A stretch of DNA of 64,000 nucleotides from Brevibacillus formosus (GTDB taxonomy: Bacteria; Bacillota; Bacilli; Brevibacillales; Brevibacillaceae): positions 285,341 to 349,340 of the forward strand of contig NZ_PXZL01000013.1 of NCBI RefSeq assembly GCF_003013405.1. Direction: 5' to 3'. The position numbers and the translations under genes were made by a program. The stretch's first letter is position 1. Every line of letters begins with the position of its first letter. The notes beneath the pieces are model-generated. The model was given only the letters and a program-made list of their open reading frames with translations, did not search any database and had not been told where the DNA came from. This document shows positions 42,506 through 50,865 of the stretch, in pieces.

Positions 42506-44143
42506 ATGATGGATCAGCGAAAATGCGAATGCGGTCATACCAACCCGGTTGGGACGCTGCTCTGTGAGTCTTGCGGGAAGCCTTTGAATGTGGAAGTCCA
42601 CGAGCAGACATCGTTTCCTGACATGCGTTATGAAGGAATGGCAAGACGTTCTCAAACGAATAAGACGAAGGTAATCGATCGAGTCTGGAACTTTTTTTCT
42701 TCGGTCAAAATTGCAATCGGTATCATTATTGTCATTTTGGTGGCGTCCGCAGTCGGAACCATCTTTCCGCAGCAAATGTACATACCAGTACCCGTACCGA
42801 CTGAAGCTGATGTTGCCCGTTTTTATACGGAATCATATGGAACGCTGGGAACGATTTTTTACGGCCTTGGATTTCACAATATGTACTCGTCTTGGTGGTT
42901 TGTGACGCTCCTAGTTATGCTCGGTACATCTTTGGTTATCTGTAGTCTGGACCGCGTAGTACCGCTGTATAAAGCGTTAAAGAAGCCGAGATTGAACCAG
43001 CACAAGTCCTTTTTGAAAGGGCAAAAGCTGTTTGCAGAGGGTGAGCTTGCTCCAGAAGCCGATCAGGAAGCGATACTGGACGCCTCCGCTCTGGCATTGA
43101 AAGAAAAAGGATACCGCATTTTCCGCACGGAACGAGCGATTATGGCTGAAAAAGGCCGTTTTAGCCGTTGGGGTCCTTACATTAATCACATTGGATTGAT
43201 ATTATTTTTGGTCGGTACCCTAATGCGAAGCCTGCCTGGCTTTTACTTAGACGAGTACGTCTGGGTGCGTGAGGGCCAAACAATGGCGATTCCGAATACC
43301 CCTTACTACATAAAAAACGAGAACTACACGACAGAGTATTGGTCGGAAGATGAAATGCCGGAGCAACTGGAGCTTAAGGGCGGAGCCATCGTAAAGAGCT
43401 ACCAGACAGATGCCATTTTATATGAAAATAAAAGCGCTGGCGTTCCAGGGAAAAAGCCGGATTTGGTAGAAGTGCAGAAGGGGCCGATCGTCGTGAATCA
43501 CCCGATGGTGCAGGACAGCGTCTACATTTATCAGAGCGGCGTGCAAGAGATGCAGCTTGGAGCCCTCAATTTTACAGTGGTCGATTTGAAAAACAATAAA
43601 AAAGAGATCGGCCTTATCAAAATTGATCTGTACAATCCGCAGCCCGAGCAAACCATTGCGGATGGGTTCACGGTACGAATTTTGGATTACTTCCCCGATT
43701 TTATAATGGGAAAAGACGGGAAGCCTGCGACGAAAACCAATTTGCCAAAAAATCCGATGGTTGCATTGGAACTCATTGGAGAGAATGGCAACTACAACGA
43801 AAAATTGGTTTATCTAGAAGGAACCATTCTTACACAGAAAAAGGATCCTCGTTACGGACTCGACATCAAAATGCCTGATTTAATCGATATTGCAGGGCTG
43901 AATGTACGGGTGGACAAAGCGTTGCCACTGATTTATTTCGGTTCATTCATTTTCCTTGCGGGCGTTGCAATCGGTGTGTTCTGGCAACATCGTCGGGTTT
44001 GGGTACAGACGCAAGAGGGAAGTATCTTGGTAGCGGCTCATACGAATAAAAACTGGTTCGGTCTTCGCAGAGAAGTAGATGGGCTGGTTAAACAAGCTGA
44101 GCTCCCTGTCACGATAGAAGATAAAACGAAGGCCAAGGCCTAA
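42506..44143 (+). CDS. resB: Cytochrome c biogenesis protein ResB
   Basis: 545 residues, start at ATG 42506 or 42509 behind GTGAGGAG. An N-terminal four-Cys zinc-ribbon-like head (C-x-C near residue 7, C-x2-C near residue 20-23) on the cytoplasmic side is as in B. subtilis ResB. About four transmembrane helices (about 63-85, 128-150, 227-245, 474-492) bracket a large extracytoplasmic domain. It forms the System II haem delivery and ligation complex with ResC. Confidence 0.94.
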   Translation: MMDQRKCECGHTNPVGTLLCESCGKPLNVEVHEQTSFPDMRYEGMARRSQTNKTKVIDRVWNFFSSVKIAIGIIIVILVASAVGTIFPQQMYIPVPVPTEADVARFYTESYGTLGTIFYGLGFHNMYSSWWFVTLLVMLGTSLVICSLDRVVPLYKALKKPRLNQHKSFLKGQKLFAEGELAPEADQEAILDASALALKEKGYRIFRTERAIMAEKGRFSRWGPYINHIGLILFLVGTLMRSLPGFYLDEYVWVREGQTMAIPNTPYYIKNENYTTEYWSEDEMPEQLELKGGAIVKSYQTDAILYENKSAGVPGKKPDLVEVQKGPIVVNHPMVQDSVYIYQSGVQEMQLGALNFTVVDLKNNKKEIGLIKIDLYNPQPEQTIADGFTVRILDYFPDFIMGKDGKPATKTNLPKNPMVALELIGENGNYNEKLVYLEGTILTQKKDPRYGLDIKMPDLIDIAGLNVRVDKALPLIYFGSFIFLAGVAIGVFWQHRRVWVQTQEGSILVAAHTNKNWFGLRREVDGLVKQAELPVTIEDKTKAKA

Positions 44144-44167
44144 AGCTTCAAAGGGGGTACTAACAAC

Positions 44168-45397
44168 GTGCAGCTCATTCAACTGAGTGACTGGTTATTG
44201 GATATCGCTTTTCTGCTCTACGTGATCTCGTCTATCGTGTTCGCTGTAGCCGTGACGGGTAAAAACTGGGCTGGGCGTGATCCCAAACAACATGAAGGGC
44301 GCTATGGACGGATTGCGTATTGGTTAGCCGTTATCGGTTTTGTGGCGCAAACAGGGTACGTAGTTGCTCGCTGGATTGCCGGCGGCCATAGCCCGACGAG
44401 TAACATGTTTGAGTTTATGGCATTCTTGGATTACTGCATTATCCTGGCCTACTTAATTATTTACCGGATCTACAAGCTGACCTCTATTGGAGCGTTTGTC
44501 CTTCCGCTTGGGGTTATCATGCTCGCGTATTCGTACGTGTTCCCGAAGGAAATCACCCCACTGATTCCGTCTTTGCAGAGCTACTGGCTGCACATTCACG
44601 TGACAACAGCTGCCCTGGGTGAAGGTATTTTGGCGGTTGGTTTTGCAGCGGGTCTCATGTATTTGATCCGTACCGTTCCACAGCATATTTCCACGAAAAG
44701 CACGAAATGGCTGGAGATCGTGCTGGCTGTGGTCCTGATGCTCGTTGGATTCATTTTGATGGATTCTACCTTTGCTCGTATGGATCAAAAGACGGTATTT
44801 GAAATGAAGAAAGAAGAAATGAATGCAGTGGGACAAAAGGTAAAACCGAAAGTGGAGTACATCCTGCCTGCAATTGTTGCACCTGCTGATTCAACCATCA
44901 TCAAGGAAGGGCCAATGTCTCCACTCTTTGAGGCACCTACCTGGATGGAAGGAAAAGACGCTGCACGCAAATTGAACACGATGCTGTGGTCAGTCCTTAC
45001 AGGGGCAATTCTGTATGGCGGAATGCGTTTGATTTTCCGAAAACGATTAGGGGCTGCTATCAAGCCTTCGGTTGAGAGCGTCGATCCTGATCTTCTGGAC
45101 GAGATCAGTTACCGAGCAATCAGTATCGGATATCCGGTGTTTACTCTCGGGGCCCTTATCTTTGCGATGATTTGGGCAGAAGAGGCATGGGGACGATTCT
45201 GGGGATGGGACCCGAAGGAAGTATGGGCATTAGTTGTCTGGCTCTTCTACAGTGCCTACTTGCACTTGCGTCTATCCAGAGGATGGATCGGTGCAAAATC
45301 AGCTTGGATGTCCGTCATCGGGTTTGTCATTATTTTGATTACACTGGTCGTGGTCAATTTGGTCATTGCTGGTTTGCACTCTTACGCTGGGGTGTAG
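44168..45397 (+). CDS. resC: Cytochrome c biogenesis protein ResC (CcsA/CcsB family)
   Basis: 409 residues from GTG 44168 behind AAGGGGG. About eight hydrophobic segments, with the haem-handling tryptophan-rich WWD-type motif WGRFWGWDPKEVWAL near residues 340-354 and flanking His residues. A long loop (about 205-275) faces the cytoplasm or exterior. It carries haem across the membrane and attaches it to apocytochrome c with ResB. Confidence 0.94.
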   Translation: MQLIQLSDWLLDIAFLLYVISSIVFAVAVTGKNWAGRDPKQHEGRYGRIAYWLAVIGFVAQTGYVVARWIAGGHSPTSNMFEFMAFLDYCIILAYLIIYRIYKLTSIGAFVLPLGVIMLAYSYVFPKEITPLIPSLQSYWLHIHVTTAALGEGILAVGFAAGLMYLIRTVPQHISTKSTKWLEIVLAVVLMLVGFILMDSTFARMDQKTVFEMKKEEMNAVGQKVKPKVEYILPAIVAPADSTIIKEGPMSPLFEAPTWMEGKDAARKLNTMLWSVLTGAILYGGMRLIFRKRLGAAIKPSVESVDPDLLDEISYRAISIGYPVFTLGALIFAMIWAEEAWGRFWGWDPKEVWALVVWLFYSAYLHLRLSRGWIGAKSAWMSVIGFVIILITLVVVNLVIAGLHSYAGV

Positions 45398-45407
45398 AAA
45401 TTCCTCG

Positions 45408-45434
45408 AAAAGCTGGTTTTACCACCAGCTTTTT
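45408..45434 (+). terminator. Rho-independent terminator after resC
   Basis: AAAAGCTGGT (45408-45417) pairs perfectly with ACCAGCTTTT (45424-45433). It separates resABC from resDE transcription. Confidence 0.85.
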
Positions 45435-45460
45435 GGACTATCTTCTAACGGCTTTACGAT
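45433..45460 (+). promoter_or_regulatory. Candidate promoter for resDE
   Basis: TTGGAC (45433-45438), a 16-base spacer and TACGAT (45455-45460), 25 bases before resD. Position right after the terminator supports a separate resDE transcript. Confidence 0.4.
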
Positions 45461-45485
45461 ATTATGAGAGCAAGAGGTGTTCCAG

Positions 45486-46202
45486 ATGGAAAAAATGGCA
45501 CGTATTCTCGTAGTGGATGATGAAGAGCGCATTCGCAGACTACTGAAAATGTACTTGGAAAGAGAAAACTTCCTGATTGATGAAGCAGATAATGGAGAGC
45601 AAGCAGTCGAAATGGCTGTGGGAAGTGACTATGATATCATTTTGCTCGACTTGATGCTGCCAGGAATGGACGGCATCGAGGTATGCCAGCGTGTTCGAGA
45701 ATTCAAGGCAACCCCTATTATTATGCTGACGGCAAAAGGGGAAGAAACGAACCGCGTTCACGGGTTTGAGGCTGGGGTAGACGATTATGTTGTGAAACCG
45801 TTCAGCCCGCGTGAAGTCATGTACCGGGTAAAAGCGATTCTTCGTCGATCTTCCGCAACAGCTTATTTGAAGACTGAGACATTCAACAGCCATTCTGTCC
45901 TTGTTTTCCCGGAACTGACCATTGACCACGATGCACACAAAGTCATCGCAAGCGGCCAAGAGGTGAGCCTGACTCCAAAAGAGTATGAGCTTTTGCACTA
46001 CTTGGCGTTGTCGCCGGATAAAGTGTTTACGCGTGAAGAGCTGTTGAAAGATGTGTGGCACTACGAGTTCTTTGGCGATTTGCGTACGGTGGACACGCAT
46101 ATCAAGCGTCTTCGCGAAAAATTGAACCGTGTTTCTCCACAAGCAGCCAATATGATCGCTACGGTTTGGGGCGTCGGATACAAGCTAGAGGTGCCTAAGT
46201 AA
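45486..46202 (+). CDS. resD: Response regulator ResD
   Basis: 238 residues from ATG 45486 behind AAGAGGTG (GTG 45477 is possible). Receiver domain with acidic pair VDDEE, phospho-acceptor Asp in ILLDLMLPGMDG (about residue 55), Thr in MLTAKG and Lys in VVKPFSP. A C-terminal OmpR-type winged helix (about 135-235, with LTPKEYELLHYLA) binds DNA. With ResE it switches on respiration and cytochrome genes at low oxygen. Followed by resE after one base. Confidence 0.94.
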   Translation: MEKMARILVVDDEERIRRLLKMYLERENFLIDEADNGEQAVEMAVGSDYDIILLDLMLPGMDGIEVCQRVREFKATPIIMLTAKGEETNRVHGFEAGVDDYVVKPFSPREVMYRVKAILRRSSATAYLKTETFNSHSVLVFPELTIDHDAHKVIASGQEVSLTPKEYELLHYLALSPDKVFTREELLKDVWHYEFFGDLRTVDTHIKRLREKLNRVSPQAANMIATVWGVGYKLEVPK

Positions 46203-46203
46203 A

Positions 46204-47988
46204 GTGGACGTTATTTTTCGCAGTGTAGTCGGAAAGCTATGGATGACCATTATTGCCCTATTTGCTCTCGTCTTGACGATCTTCAGTTTGTTGCTCGTTC
46301 AATCCTTTGACAGCTTTTATAGCAATCGGCAGTCCAAGAATTTGCACGATCTGGCAGACGGTATCGCAGTCGGTTTGGCGCAGAGTCCAGATATGACAGC
46401 CGCTATGGAGATGGCTTCCAGGTTTGGTTTGGTCCATCATACGGGCATGGTCATTCTCGACGAAAAAGGCAAGCAAGTTGGTATGAGCGAGGGGGCTGGG
46501 CTCCCTCGTATTCCAGTAGAGCAATTGCTCCAAAATCCTGCATTGAGTTTGCCTGATGCGCTGGCAGGCAAGCATCCTGCACCCAAAACGATATATATTG
46601 ATGTGAATAATTCCGCCGATCATACAAATAACAAGCATGAGCTTCTCGCGGTCGCTGTTCCTTTAGAAATGGCAGCAGGGAAAACGGGAGCAGTGGTCAT
46701 GTATCAGGCGATTGAAGATTTTGATGATACGGTTAGTGAAGTCAGATTTTTAATCTTTGTGGTTGGCGTCATCGGATTTGTCTCTACCACTGTATTCGCC
46801 TTTTTCCTCTCATCGCGTCTTACGATTCCATTGCGTCAGATGAAAGAAACGGCGCATCGCATTGCGGAAGGGGACTTTCATGCTGAAATCCCGATCAGGA
46901 CCCAAGACGAGACTGGTGAACTGGCGGCTTCGTTTAACACGATGGCAAGCAAGCTCAATCAGTTAGTCGATGCACTGTCCAAAGAGAAGGAGCAGCTGGC
47001 TAGCGTTCTTCGAAGCATGGTAGATGGTGTTGTGATGATAGATGCGAACGGCAAGCTGGCCGTGACGAATCCGCCAGCAGAACGTTTCTTGCGGGATTGG
47101 GATTTCGAGCATTCGGATGAGCCTGTGCCGCTGTTCTCGTTCTATCAGGAGGTTTTGCAAACCGGACAGGAAGTGACAGAGGATATCCCTGTTCAAGGGC
47201 GGATATGGTCCGTTGTCATGGTACCTTTGAACGATCGGGATCAAATCCGAGGTGCTGTCGCAGTTCTTCGGGACATCACGCAGGAGCGTAAGCTGGATAA
47301 GATGCGCAATGATTTCGTGGCGAACGTATCCCATGAGCTGCGAACACCTTTATCCATGTTGCAAGGGTACAGTGAAGCGATTGTGGATGATATTGTGGCT
47401 ACACCGGAAGAGCATAAAGAATTGGCGCAGATCATCTATGACGAGTCAGCGCGTATGACCAAGCTGGTGAATGAATTGCTCAATCTGGCGCGGATGGAAG
47501 CGGGGCATGTGGAATTGTTCCAGGAAACGCTGGAACTGCGTCCGTATTTGGAGCGCATTCAACGCAAATTCACGAATTTGGCTAGGGAACGTGAAATCCA
47601 TCTCTTCCTTGAAATATCGACGACGCATACCCACGTGCTCATTGATCCTGATCGCATGGAACAAGTGCTAACGAACTTGATCGATAATGCGCTGCGACAT
47701 ACGCCAAGTGGGGGAAGCGTCACCATTCGGGCTCGCGGGGATAAAACGTTGCTGGTTGAGATAAGCGATACAGGCAGTGGCATTCCGCAAGAAGATTTGC
47801 CGTTTGTTTTTGAGCGATTCTATAAAGCTGACAAGGCTCGCACACGTGGACGACTAGGCGGAACTGGTCTTGGACTAGCCATCGCGAAAAACCTTGTCGA
47901 GGCACACGGGGGCACCATCAGTGTGCAAAGTAAACTGGGTGAGGGAACAACTTTTACAATCGCCTTGATGCTGCATAAAAACAAGTAG
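46204..47988 (+). CDS. resE: Sensor histidine kinase ResE
   Basis: 594 residues from GTG 46204. Transmembrane helix 1 (about 10-32), an extracytoplasmic sensor (about 35-180), helix 2 (about 183-205), HAMP (about 206-258), a PAS domain (about 262-370), a dimerisation domain with phospho-His in VSHELRTPL (about 377-385) and an ATPase domain with NLIDNAL, DTGSGI and GGTGLGLAI. It senses redox state and phosphorylates ResD. In B. subtilis sigX follows; here a HAD hydrolase gene does. Confidence 0.94.
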   Translation: MDVIFRSVVGKLWMTIIALFALVLTIFSLLLVQSFDSFYSNRQSKNLHDLADGIAVGLAQSPDMTAAMEMASRFGLVHHTGMVILDEKGKQVGMSEGAGLPRIPVEQLLQNPALSLPDALAGKHPAPKTIYIDVNNSADHTNNKHELLAVAVPLEMAAGKTGAVVMYQAIEDFDDTVSEVRFLIFVVGVIGFVSTTVFAFFLSSRLTIPLRQMKETAHRIAEGDFHAEIPIRTQDETGELAASFNTMASKLNQLVDALSKEKEQLASVLRSMVDGVVMIDANGKLAVTNPPAERFLRDWDFEHSDEPVPLFSFYQEVLQTGQEVTEDIPVQGRIWSVVMVPLNDRDQIRGAVAVLRDITQERKLDKMRNDFVANVSHELRTPLSMLQGYSEAIVDDIVATPEEHKELAQIIYDESARMTKLVNELLNLARMEAGHVELFQETLELRPYLERIQRKFTNLAREREIHLFLEISTTHTHVLIDPDRMEQVLTNLIDNALRHTPSGGSVTIRARGDKTLLVEISDTGSGIPQEDLPFVFERFYKADKARTRGRLGGTGLGLAIAKNLVEAHGGTISVQSKLGEGTTFTIALMLHKNK

Positions 47989-48003
47989 GAGTGTAGAGAG
48001 AAA

Positions 48004-49134
48004 ATGATCAAAACGATCTTATTTGATGTTGACGGGGTTATGTTGAGTGAAGAGCGTTACTTTGATGCTTCTGCATTGACAGTGTGGGAATTTTTGTACA
48101 GTCCGCAGTATGTAGGGCTTGCAGGCGAGGAATTCACACATTCTCCAGAAGAAGAACAAATCAGACGAGTGCGCGAACAAGTTTTCGCTCATGATGAAGT
48201 GCTAAACTTTATCAAGTCACGTGGAATCAACTCCAACTGGGACATGGTTTTCCTCGCGTTTTCCTATCAGTTGATTCGTTTGATTGAAGCGGTTAAAACG
48301 CAAGTTCCAGAAGCAACAAGCCTTCTTGTCGAACAAATTGATCGACCGCAACTGGCAAAAGTGAAAGAGTGGGCTGCCACTTATGCTCCTGATTTCCAAG
48401 TAGACTACGCAGCGTTCACCGCTGATTTTGCCAAAGGTTCTGCACAAAAAGCAGAAATGCTTCTCTACTTGAATCAGATTGCAAAAGAACGTTGCGGTAT
48501 TTCAACAGAAATGTTCTCTCGCAATAGTGATCTATGGCAGTTGATTCAAAAGACGTTTCAAGAATGGTATCTCGGTGATGAGCGCGTGGCGGCATCGATT
48601 GGCCGTGAAACCATGCAGCCAGGCAAGAAGGGCTTCTTGTCAGACGAGATTCCAATTGTACCACCTGCGGAAATGGTCGAGTTGTTCCGCACGTTAAAAG
48701 AAAAAGGATACACACTGGGGATTGGAACAGGGCGCCCTACGATCGAGACGCATGTTCCCCTCAGTGAGATGAATATACTGGAATGGTTCGACCCGAACCG
48801 TGTCGTAACTGCCTCTCACGTACTCGATGCGGAAGAAGCATTTCCTAGCTTTGCGCCGATGTCCAAACCACACCCTTACTCCTATGTAAAAGGGTTGCTC
48901 GGACTCGATGCGCCGATTAGCGATGCAGTCCATTTTTCATTGCCAATCGAAAATGGAGAAGAGGTGCTGATCGTCGGCGATTCACTCGCAGACTTTCTGG
49001 CGGCTCGCTCAATCGGTTGCAAGTTTGCAGCGACATTGACTGGACTGTCTGGTCAAGACGCACGCAGCAAGTTTGAAGAGGAAAAAGCAGATTTTATTCT
49101 CGATGATGTTCGCGATATCCTTTCCATTCTATAG
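48004..49134 (+). CDS. HAD-superfamily hydrolase with large cap insertion
   Basis: 376 residues from ATG 48004 behind TAGGAGTG. HAD motif I is FDVDGV at residues 7-12, motif II GIGTGRPT near 240, motif III Lys in SKPHPYSY near 288 and motif IV IVGDSLADF near 322. Between motifs I and II there is an unusually long, mostly helical insertion of about 215 residues, far more than a usual C1 cap. A small-molecule phosphatase is likely; the substrate is unknown. It starts 15 bases after resE and may be cotranscribed with resDE. Confidence 0.85.
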   Translation: MIKTILFDVDGVMLSEERYFDASALTVWEFLYSPQYVGLAGEEFTHSPEEEQIRRVREQVFAHDEVLNFIKSRGINSNWDMVFLAFSYQLIRLIEAVKTQVPEATSLLVEQIDRPQLAKVKEWAATYAPDFQVDYAAFTADFAKGSAQKAEMLLYLNQIAKERCGISTEMFSRNSDLWQLIQKTFQEWYLGDERVAASIGRETMQPGKKGFLSDEIPIVPPAEMVELFRTLKEKGYTLGIGTGRPTIETHVPLSEMNILEWFDPNRVVTASHVLDAEEAFPSFAPMSKPHPYSYVKGLLGLDAPISDAVHFSLPIENGEEVLIVGDSLADFLAARSIGCKFAATLTGLSGQDARSKFEEEKADFILDDVRDILSIL

Positions 49135-49136
49135 AC

Positions 49137-49177
49137 AAAAAAACTCCGCCGTTCCTACGCACGGCGGAGTTTTTTTA
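49137..49177. terminator. Bidirectional terminator between HAD gene and - strand gene
   Basis: A perfect stem with core ACTCCGCCGT (49143-49152) and ACGGCGGAGT (49161-49170), flanked by an A run and seven T. It can serve both convergent genes. Confidence 0.92.
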
Positions 49178-49450
49178 TTCCCAACAAATCGATTTCAAGC
49201 ATTTGAAGCGAAAGGCGTGAATCAAAAAGGATTCAATCATATTGTGCCGGACGATTACTTCGAAAGACCCATCCTCTCGTGAAAAAAACAGGACATCCGT
49301 ATAGTCTTTGTTCCCTTCAAAATAACGACGAACTTCTTTGACACGAGCTCGCATGGATTCAGATTTTACGACGATGTGGTAGGTAGCATCTTGCTGTGAA
49401 ATATGTTCGTTGATCTCAATTTCCTCTTGATTATAGGTGTAATGAAACAA
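49175..49450 (-). CDS. Small hypothetical protein downstream of ArsB/NhaD transporter
   Basis: 91 residues if started at TTG 49450, which has GAGGAGG eight bases before it; the in-frame ATG at 49504 lies inside the transporter gene. Soluble, no signal peptide or membrane helix; a charged beta/alpha pattern (TYHIVVKSESMRARVKEVRR near 22-41, then LFFSREDGSFEVIV). Convergent to a good terminator and 13 bases behind the transporter gene, so it is probably its operon partner. I do not recognise a family. Confidence 0.6.
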   Translation of the reverse strand: MFHYTYNQEEIEINEHISQQDATYHIVVKSESMRARVKEVRRYFEGNKDYTDVLFFSREDGSFEVIVRHNMIESFLIHAFRFKCLKSICWE

Positions 49451-49463
49451 GAGCGATTCCTCC

Positions 49464-50747
49464 TCACCAAATAAAATAGCGTAGATAAACGTAGACATGA
49501 GCAATCAAGATAGACAGGATCATCAACGGGAAGGCGATTTTCATAAAGCTGAAAAAGCCGATATGATATCCTTCCTTTGAGGCCAAGCCAGCAACAATCA
49601 CGTTGGCACTCGCTCCAATCAAGGTACCGTTTCCTCCTAAACACGCCCCGAGTGCAAGGCTCCACCAAAGCGGCTCCAAATTGGTGATCCCGAGTGCTCC
49701 CATTTCCTTGATCATGGGAATCATGGTGGCAACGAACGGGATATTGTCAACAAAGGCAGAGGCGATTGCGCTCAACCAGAGGATCAACAGGGAGGTCTTC
49801 AATGAATCTCCACCGGTCAGATTAATCGCTTCCGTTGCGAGCTGTTTGATCACGCCAGTTTCCACTAAACCAGAGACGAGAACAAACAGGCCGATGAAGA
49901 AGAAAATCGTATTCCACTCGACTTTGCTGATCGCGTCTTCTAAATAATGCTCTCCAGTAAGGAGGAGCAAAAGAAAAGCTCCAGTTAAAGCGATTGTTGC
50001 CGATTCCAAATGAAGGGCCCCATGGAGCATGAAACCAATGATGGTCAACCCCATCACCGTCAATGACTTTTTCAATAAACGGCTGTCGGTAATTTCATCG
50101 CGCTCATTTAACTGCATGATTTTTGCACTCAGCTCAGGTGATGTTACTAACTGCTTACGGTATATCAGGACCAGGCAAACGACAGTAACAGCCAGAATCA
50201 CGACGATAATTGGGCTCAAATTCACGAGAAACTTCATAAAATCGAGCTCCGGTACAGAACTGCCAATCATGATATTCGGTGGGTCACCGATCAACGTAGC
50301 GGTTCCTCCAGCATTGGAGGCGATAATTTCACTGATTAAAAAAGGAATCGGATTAAGCTGGAGCTGGCGGGCGATGCTAAACGTCACAGGTACGATGAGA
50401 AGTACAGTAGTAACGTTGTCCAAAAAGGCGGAGGCAATGGCCGTGATCAAGCTCAGGTAGACAAGGATACGAATCGGTTTGCCCTGTGCGACCTTTGCAG
50501 CACGGATGGCCACATACTTGAATACACCGGTTTGCGCCGTAATGGCAACCAAGATCATCATCCCAATAAGTAGGCCGAGCGTGTTAAAGTCGATATGGTG
50601 AATCGCTTGTTCCTGTGTAACGATCCCGAACAAGACCATGAGAATTCCGCCAGACATGGCGACGATGGTACGATGTAACTTTTCGCTAATAATAAATGCA
50701 TAGGTAACTAAAAAGATACCAATAGCGAATAATGCTTGGTTCGTCAT
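49464..50747 (-). CDS. ArsB/NhaD-family ion transporter
   Basis: 427 residues, start ATG 50747 with GGAGC upstream. About eleven hydrophobic helices in two related halves. Each half has a conserved re-entrant-type segment: ASAFLDNVTTVLLIVPVT (about 105-122) in the first and ASAFVDNIPFVATMIP (about 332-347) in the second, plus GGTATLIGDPPNI and LGGNGTLIGASAN. These are signatures of the ArsB/NhaD group of the ion transporter superfamily. Substrate could be Na+/H+, arsenite, or a dicarboxylate; the sequence does not settle it. Confidence 0.85.
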   Translation of the reverse strand: MTNQALFAIGIFLVTYAFIISEKLHRTIVAMSGGILMVLFGIVTQEQAIHHIDFNTLGLLIGMMILVAITAQTGVFKYVAIRAAKVAQGKPIRILVYLSLITAIASAFLDNVTTVLLIVPVTFSIARQLQLNPIPFLISEIIASNAGGTATLIGDPPNIMIGSSVPELDFMKFLVNLSPIIVVILAVTVVCLVLIYRKQLVTSPELSAKIMQLNERDEITDSRLLKKSLTVMGLTIIGFMLHGALHLESATIALTGAFLLLLLTGEHYLEDAISKVEWNTIFFFIGLFVLVSGLVETGVIKQLATEAINLTGGDSLKTSLLILWLSAIASAFVDNIPFVATMIPMIKEMGALGITNLEPLWWSLALGACLGGNGTLIGASANVIVAGLASKEGYHIGFFSFMKIAFPLMILSILIAHVYVYLRYFIW

Positions 50748-50812
50748 AAGAAGCTCCTTCCTTGGTGTGCAGAATTATCTTGTCCCATTATAGCTCTAAC
50801 CAAAATCAGGGT

Positions 50813-50843
50813 AAAGAAAAAGACCTGGCATTTGGCCAGGTCT
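50813..50843 (-). terminator. Rho-independent terminator after serA
   Basis: On the - strand AGACCTGGC and GCCAGGTCT (50821-50829 and 50835-50843) form a 9-bp stem followed by a T-rich tract (TTTTTCTTT). Confidence 0.9.
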
Positions 50844-50865
50844 GTTCTTGTGTAGAAGGGAGAAC

